In this document: positions 61,859 through 64,000 of the stretch, piece after piece
Layout of the letters: the number at the start of each line of letters is the position of its first letter
Numbering within the stretch: position 1 is the stretch's first letter
DNA from: Spinacia oleracea
Lineage: Eukaryota > Streptophyta > Magnoliopsida > Caryophyllales > Amaranthaceae
Direction of reading: 5' to 3'
Assembly: GCF_020520425.1 (NCBI RefSeq)
Contig: NC_079492.1
Location: 60,883,042-60,947,041 of the forward strand
DNA: 64,000 nt
Made by a program: the position numbers and the translations under genes
The notes under the pieces: model-generated
The model's input: the letters and a program-made list of their open reading frames with translations, nothing else
What the model was told of the DNA's origin: nothing
Databases searched by the model: none

Positions 61859-63763
61859 ATGCATAGGACTGGTCCTGCCACTTGGTGCCGATCGGGAAAT
61901 CAAAGGTTAGTGCGTCTCGAAGATACATCGCCAACACCAGGTTTAGTAACTCCAAGCTCCGTCCGTCATCCCTCATTTCAAGGATCTTCGCTTCCCCAAC
62001 CTCGATTCGCACCCTCAAACATGTCCATCGAAAAATTGCGAGACCAGATGGCCCAAATGACCCAACTCATGGGCCAACTGAAAATGGAAAACAAAGCCTT
62101 AGCGGCTGCACAAGCCAAAAATGACCTCGATAACGAGAAGAGGATTGAAAAAATGGTCCTACAGCAAACCATGGGGAGCAAGTACTTCTCCCTTGATCCT
62201 GAACCTTTTCCTGGCAAACTACCAGAAAAGTTTAGTTCATCTGACTTACCAAAGTTTAAAGCCACGGGCAATCCCCGTTATCATCTATTGAGCTTTGTGA
62301 ATGCCATGAACTTGAAAGGCGTGGACAAGTCCATGTATTTACCTGCCTTTCCTTTGTCCTTGGAACCTGTGCCGCTCAAATGGTACTACCACCAGGACCC
62401 TAAGCTCTTCCCCACTTGGGAAGACTTTGTCAATGTCTTCATCAAGCAATACTCGTCGAACATGGATTTTCAAGTCACCATGCGCGAGCTGGAAGTTCTC
62501 TTCCAAAAGAAAAATGAAGGTTTCACGACCTACTTTGCTAGATGGAGGGACCAGGCGGCCCAGCTAATCAATAGGCCTCCCGAAACAGAATTGGTCCAAA
62601 AATTCATTGACAACCTGGACCCGGCTTACAGACAACGCCTTAGGTACCTGGGACTTGACACTTTCAAAAGAGTTTATGATGTGGGAAAAAAGATCGAGGA
62701 TGACCTCGCAAAAACAATACAAAGTAAACCTGCATACAAAAGCAACACCTACAACAGGGGAAACACATCCCAAGCCCAAGAAGTCCATGCCGTAGAGGAG
62801 ACTCCCGCCCGAAGAAACCCCGGAAGATGGGTCCGAGACGGAAAGTTTGCCCCACTCGGGTCGACTTTGGTACAAGCCTTTGAAAGACTAACCAATCAAG
62901 GAAAGTTGAGGCCTATAGGCCCCACCCGTGACCCTCCTGTCAAGAACAAATACTGGGTCGAAGGTACTTACTGCAAATTCCATCAAGGAAATGGGCATGA
63001 CACTGAAAACTACTGGAATCTAAAACATACGATCCAGGACATGATAGAGGATGAAGTGATACCGCTCCCTAACGTTGGCAAACCCAACAACAACAAAAGC
63101 CCACTCGGCTCTTGTCACGTCTCTCTCGACCAACCAGAAAATGAGAACTTCGACCCTACGGTGTATATTACACCTCAAGGTGCACCACTCGCTGTGGTCC
63201 CTATGGATCGAATCGAGAGAGAAGTGTGCGGTGTGTGGGATGATGATGCTGAAGATATCTACCTGTCTCAAGTCTTGGGCCAGGACCTCTTTACTGAAAC
63301 TTGGCCCGGGTATGCTCTCATTGACATCACCCCTCAGGAACCCGAAGTCGACAATCTCACCCAATCCGGAAGGATATATCAATCGGATATTCGCCCACCT
63401 CCTACGGACGATATCCCAGTCAGACAAACTCCTGGGAATGGACGGCACACCACCGTCGCGGAAGTCATTGAAAATCCTCTCTTGAAGCAGCTAAAAAGAA
63501 CCAAGGCCGAGATTACCATCTGGGACCTCATGTGTACTTCAAAGGAACATCGCGAAAAGCTTATCCGCTCACTTGACCTCATCTTAGTGCCTACAGATAT
63601 CACACCTGACTCATTGGTTAGCCACGTCACGAGAGATGCTGGAGAAAAGGCCATAGTTTTCACTGACAAAGACTTGCCCAAGGAGGGGGGTGCTCATAAT
63701 AAAGCCCTCTATCTAGTGGTTGGATGCAAAGGAAAAAAACATCCCCCTAGCGCTCGTAGATAA
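61859..63763 (+). CDS. Element G gag
   Basis: An open frame of 634 codons from ATG 61859; ATG 62021 (MSIEKLRDQMAQM) is an alternative start. It has an N-terminal coiled coil (about residues 55-100), a Tat-type gag domain (residues 105-290: FPLSLEPVPLKWYYH; FKRVYDVGKKIEDDL) and a zinc-finger-like motif YCKFHQGNGHDTENYW at about residue 375, where the usual last cysteine reads as tyrosine. The frame leaves the protease register at a run of seven As (63732-63738), where the true continuation is one base off, and stops at 63763. Gag packages the element RNA. Confidence 0.85.
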   Translation: MHRTGPATWCRSGNQRLVRLEDTSPTPGLVTPSSVRHPSFQGSSLPQPRFAPSNMSIEKLRDQMAQMTQLMGQLKMENKALAAAQAKNDLDNEKRIEKMVLQQTMGSKYFSLDPEPFPGKLPEKFSSSDLPKFKATGNPRYHLLSFVNAMNLKGVDKSMYLPAFPLSLEPVPLKWYYHQDPKLFPTWEDFVNVFIKQYSSNMDFQVTMRELEVLFQKKNEGFTTYFARWRDQAAQLINRPPETELVQKFIDNLDPAYRQRLRYLGLDTFKRVYDVGKKIEDDLAKTIQSKPAYKSNTYNRGNTSQAQEVHAVEETPARRNPGRWVRDGKFAPLGSTLVQAFERLTNQGKLRPIGPTRDPPVKNKYWVEGTYCKFHQGNGHDTENYWNLKHTIQDMIEDEVIPLPNVGKPNNNKSPLGSCHVSLDQPENENFDPTVYITPQGAPLAVVPMDRIEREVCGVWDDDAEDIYLSQVLGQDLFTETWPGYALIDITPQEPEVDNLTQSGRIYQSDIRPPPTDDIPVRQTPGNGRHTTVAEVIENPLLKQLKRTKAEITIWDLMCTSKEHREKLIRSLDLILVPTDITPDSLVSHVTRDAGEKAIVFTDKDLPKEGGAHNKALYLVVGCKGKKHPPSARR

Positions 63764-64000
63764 CGGTTCAGCGGTTAACGTTTTCCCATTGCGAACCGCC
63801 CATTGCTTGGGGCTAGGAAACGATGACTTCCAAACCTCCACGCAAGGGGTACGAGCCTATGATAACTCTCGAAGGCCTGTGTTGGGAAAAATCAACCTTA
63901 CCATACAAACCGGGCCTGTGGCACGCACCACGGAGTTTCAAATAATCGACATCAAGCCCACTTTCAACCTCCTCTTGGGGCGACCTTGGCTCCATGACTT
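63739..64000 (+). pseudogene. Element G protease, start only, frame-shifted from gag
   Basis: In the +1 register after the A run the sequence reads an aspartic protease: LALVDNGSAVNVFPLRT near 63745-63795 and LLLGRPWLHD at the window edge. DNGS in place of DTGS or DSGS is seen in Tat-lineage elements. Whether the offset is a mutation or sequencing error in the A run or a programmed shift cannot be told here. Confidence 0.8.

Larger units (their letters stand above)
59191..64000 (+). mobile_element. Element G: Tat/Ogre/Retand-like Ty3/gypsy retrotransposon, 5' part
   Basis: 5' LTR (59191-60638), tRNA-Arg-type primer site, 1.2-kb leader, gag, and the start of protease at the window edge. It inserted into the integrase of Element C; the five bases before it (ACTTT) would be its target duplication. 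Reverse transcriptase, integrase and the 3' LTR are outside the window. Confidence 0.87.

Noticed and set aside
63728-63740. Classical -1 slippery heptamer in Element G
   Set aside because: The A run could slip, but protease lies in the +1 register relative to gag, not -1, so the standard mechanism would not reach it.

Overview
This is a plant nuclear window made almost entirely of transposable elements. Structured LTRs with plant primer sites, a CACTA transposon, L1-type LINEs and exons of a plant nucleoside-transporter gene show this. I see no intact host gene. Source: a eudicot with a large, repeat-rich genome. Repeats such as the CGGAAACGGAAATATT array in the Copia LTR made me think of Amaranthaceae (spinach-like), but that is memory-based and low confidence.

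Layout. 1-6366: minus-strand Tekay-like Ty3/gypsy element (Element A), with one LTR at 3707-6366 and a decayed, gag-deleted interior running off the left edge. It sits inside the 3' LTR of Element B (6367-14164), a minus-strand Athila/Tat-like element with a tRNA-Asp-type primer site, a broken gag-protease frame and no recognisable reverse transcriptase or integrase. 14290-15440: LINE fragment. 15990-25155: tandem array of five broken partial copies of an equilibrative nucleoside transporter (ENT) gene, all minus strand, interrupted by a TIR-like insertion that recurs at the same place.

25329-59190 is a Russian-doll nest. A minus-strand LINE (25329-29083) cut into the ENT array. Tekay-like Element C (minus) cut into the LINE. 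Tekay-like Element D (plus, 29366-55971, target duplication ATGCA) cut into the LTR of C. Copia Element E (35095-50784, duplication CCCAT) cut into the pol of D between reverse transcriptase and RNase H. A CACTA transposon, Element F (41280-46522, duplication AAA), cut into the integrase region of E. Element F has no visible transposase but carries host-gene pieces, including a B3 DNA-binding-domain exon.

59191-64000: 5' LTR, leader, gag and start of protease of a Tat/Ogre/Retand-like element (Element G) that cut off Element C and runs off the right edge.

Every coding frame seen in full is broken by stops, indels or insertions, so no element here looks autonomous, although the LTR pairs of D and E are still nearly identical. 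The most interesting structures are the six-layer nest with exact target duplications, the CACTA with a captured B3 exon and a perfect 98-bp inverted repeat, the GC-rich palindromic modules placed just upstream of LTR TATA boxes in unrelated families and echoed inside the elements, and the ENT array.
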